From CADEDV01 sp036374495 (GTDB lineage Bacteria; Bacteroidota; Bacteroidia; Chitinophagales; Chitinophagaceae): DNA of 16,125 nt. The translations under genes and the position numbers were made by a program. The notes beneath the pieces were generated by a model. The model searched no databases. It was given only the letters and a program-made list of their open reading frames with translations, and was not told the DNA's origin. Below are positions 15,344-16,125 of the stretch, piece after piece. Positions within the stretch are counted from its first letter, which is position 1, and each line of letters starts with the position of its first letter. Location: contig CBFGYO010000093.1 in NCBI GenBank assembly GCA_965652975.1, positions 1 to 16,125 on the forward strand, written 5' to 3'.

Positions 15344-15351
15344 CAAAGATA
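15344..15351 (-). promoter_or_regulatory. -7 promoter element of metK
   Basis: TATCTTTG on the minus strand matches TAnnTTTG and lies in the gap between the DUF4270 stop (15387) and the metK ATG. No TTG is found 19-20 nt upstream, so confidence is moderate. The leader would be about 65 nt. Confidence 0.45.
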
Positions 15352-15386
15352 ACACCCGAATACATTCCATATTAACTGCTTTTCCA

Positions 15387-16125
15387 CTAAATTTTGGAGT
15401 AAACCAGTCGTAACCGCATGCGTTGCGGGTTAGATGCAGGGGTGCCCCCGGCTACTCTTACTCTTCCTTTCACGATGGTTGGATTGATAAACATACCAAC
15501 AGTAACATCCGATACCACCGGTGGTGTACCATATTGGGTAAGCACCTGGAAGGGCGCAGATAGGCGTAGGTCATACAGTGTTGAAGTACTTGTAAGTACA
15601 TGTTGCACGTACCTTGAAATATTGAATTTCCATACTTTCACCACTTTGCCATTGGCATCCACCTTATTTGTCGCTACGGTTCCAAAAGCTACCCGGTTGA
15701 AATCCTGGCCATCGTAAATCACATCATAAGGGATAGTTCGATACTGTTTTTTGGGCAATGCAATCGTTGGATCATATGCGTCGAGGTATAAATAACTCGG
15801 TGTCGGAAATAAGGTATCAGAAACATCATACACCTGCTCAACTATCAGCTCGGCACGATGAATTACCCGGTTGGTGACATTTGCCAGGTCGGGTATCTTA
15901 ACAGTCAAAAAAGATCCGGGAGTATTTTGAACATAGCCTAATTGATCGGGGGCGGAACCGCCCTGTACGCCGGCAATTTCACCAAATGAATGATCTCGAA
16001 CTACGTATTGAGCCGCCCCACTACGTGAAACGCCAAAAAGTGAATTGAACCGGAAATAAGTGACAGTGGTGTCTATCTGTACATTTTTATTGTACCTGTA
16101 ATAAATAGCTAGTTTAGTATTTGCA
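15387..16125 (-). CDS. DUF4270 family protein, C-terminal part
   Basis: Partial gene; the frame is open to the right window edge, giving the last 245 codons. Reading from the edge it contains KLAIYYRYN, a segment with alternating hydrophobic residues, then PGSFLTVKIPDL, RAELIVEQVYD, the DAYDPT acidic turn, and a C-terminal beta-rich part ending RLRLVYSKI. This pattern (YYR strand, phenylalanine- and glycine-rich linker, IHRAELIV, then a Gly-Thr strand and FNISRYVQHVL) fits DUF4270, a Bacteroidota family usually made as surface or periplasmic lipoproteins. The lipoprotein signal would be outside the window. Role unknown. A TTG near 15908 is inside the domain and is not a plausible start. It lies upstream of metK on the same strand, 114 bp away. 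Confidence 0.8.
   Translation of the reverse strand, partial: ANTKLAIYYRYNKNVQIDTTVTYFRFNSLFGVSRSGAAQYVVRDHSFGEIAGVQGGSAPDQLGYVQNTPGSFLTVKIPDLANVTNRVIHRAELIVEQVYDVSDTLFPTPSYLYLDAYDPTIALPKKQYRTIPYDVIYDGQDFNRVAFGTVATNKVDANGKVVKVWKFNISRYVQHVLTSTSTLYDLRLSAPFQVLTQYGTPPVVSDVTVGMFINPTIVKGRVRVAGGTPASNPQRMRLRLVYSKI

Noticed and set aside
15273..15345. SAM riboswitch upstream of metK
   Set aside because: No match to the conserved cores of SAM-I, SAM-II or SAM-III that I know; only a short hairpin is present.
15906..15908. TTG at 15906-15908 as the start of the right-edge gene
   Set aside because: The frame stays open to the window edge and the upstream translation continues the DUF4270 domain, so the gene is simply cut by the window.

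Overview
The window looks like chromosomal core DNA of a Bacteroidota bacterium, most likely Chitinophagaceae or a close relative. Support comes from a DUF4270 protein, a GSCFA-domain protein, a Bacteroidota-type HMG-CoA-lyase-like protein, the lack of Shine-Dalgarno sequences, and several Bacteroidota-type promoters (-33 TTG/TTTG, about 19-20 nt spacer, -7 TAnnTTTG). Taxonomy is inferred from these features only. No mobile element, CRISPR array, tRNA or rRNA was seen, and no stretch over 300 bases lacks a gene.

Layout. Bases 1-3817 hold a minus-strand housekeeping block read right to left: rpsO (S15), pnp (PNPase), prmA (L11 methyltransferase) and the first 30 codons of plsY. There is a terminator between pnp and prmA and two hairpins between rpsO and pnp. 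Next is a BioF-type PLP enzyme (minus), divergent from miaE (plus). Bases 5763-9060 hold sugar genes: an N-acetylhexosamine-kinase-like phosphotransferase (plus), galK (minus) and galM (plus). galT and galE are absent. These genes are packed very tightly: kinase and galK overlap tail to tail by 11 bp, galK and galM diverge with 24 bp between start codons, and galM overlaps the next gene by 19 bp. Bases 9042-10985 hold a likely two-gene minus-strand unit, an HMG-CoA-lyase-like enzyme followed by a GSCFA protein, led by a textbook promoter that would give a leaderless mRNA. An HTH (BetR-like) regulator (minus) then diverges from a secreted protein (plus) with an HG...C dyad resembling clan CD (caspase/gingipain-like) peptidases. 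The right end (minus) holds rlmB, metK and the C-terminal part of a DUF4270 protein.

Most genes are conserved metabolic or translation genes: ribosome and tRNA maturation (PrmA, S15, MiaE, RlmB), RNA decay (PNPase), methyl-donor supply (MetK, which serves PrmA and RlmB) and galactose/hexosamine entry. The least ordinary items are the secreted caspase-like candidate at 12233-13138, the leaderless-type promoters before the HMG-CoA-lyase-like gene and rlmB (the latter with its -33 box inside the metK terminator), the Asp-for-Glu change in the HMG-CoA-lyase-like active site, and the hairpins between rpsO and pnp. I did not find a clear undescribed multi-gene system.
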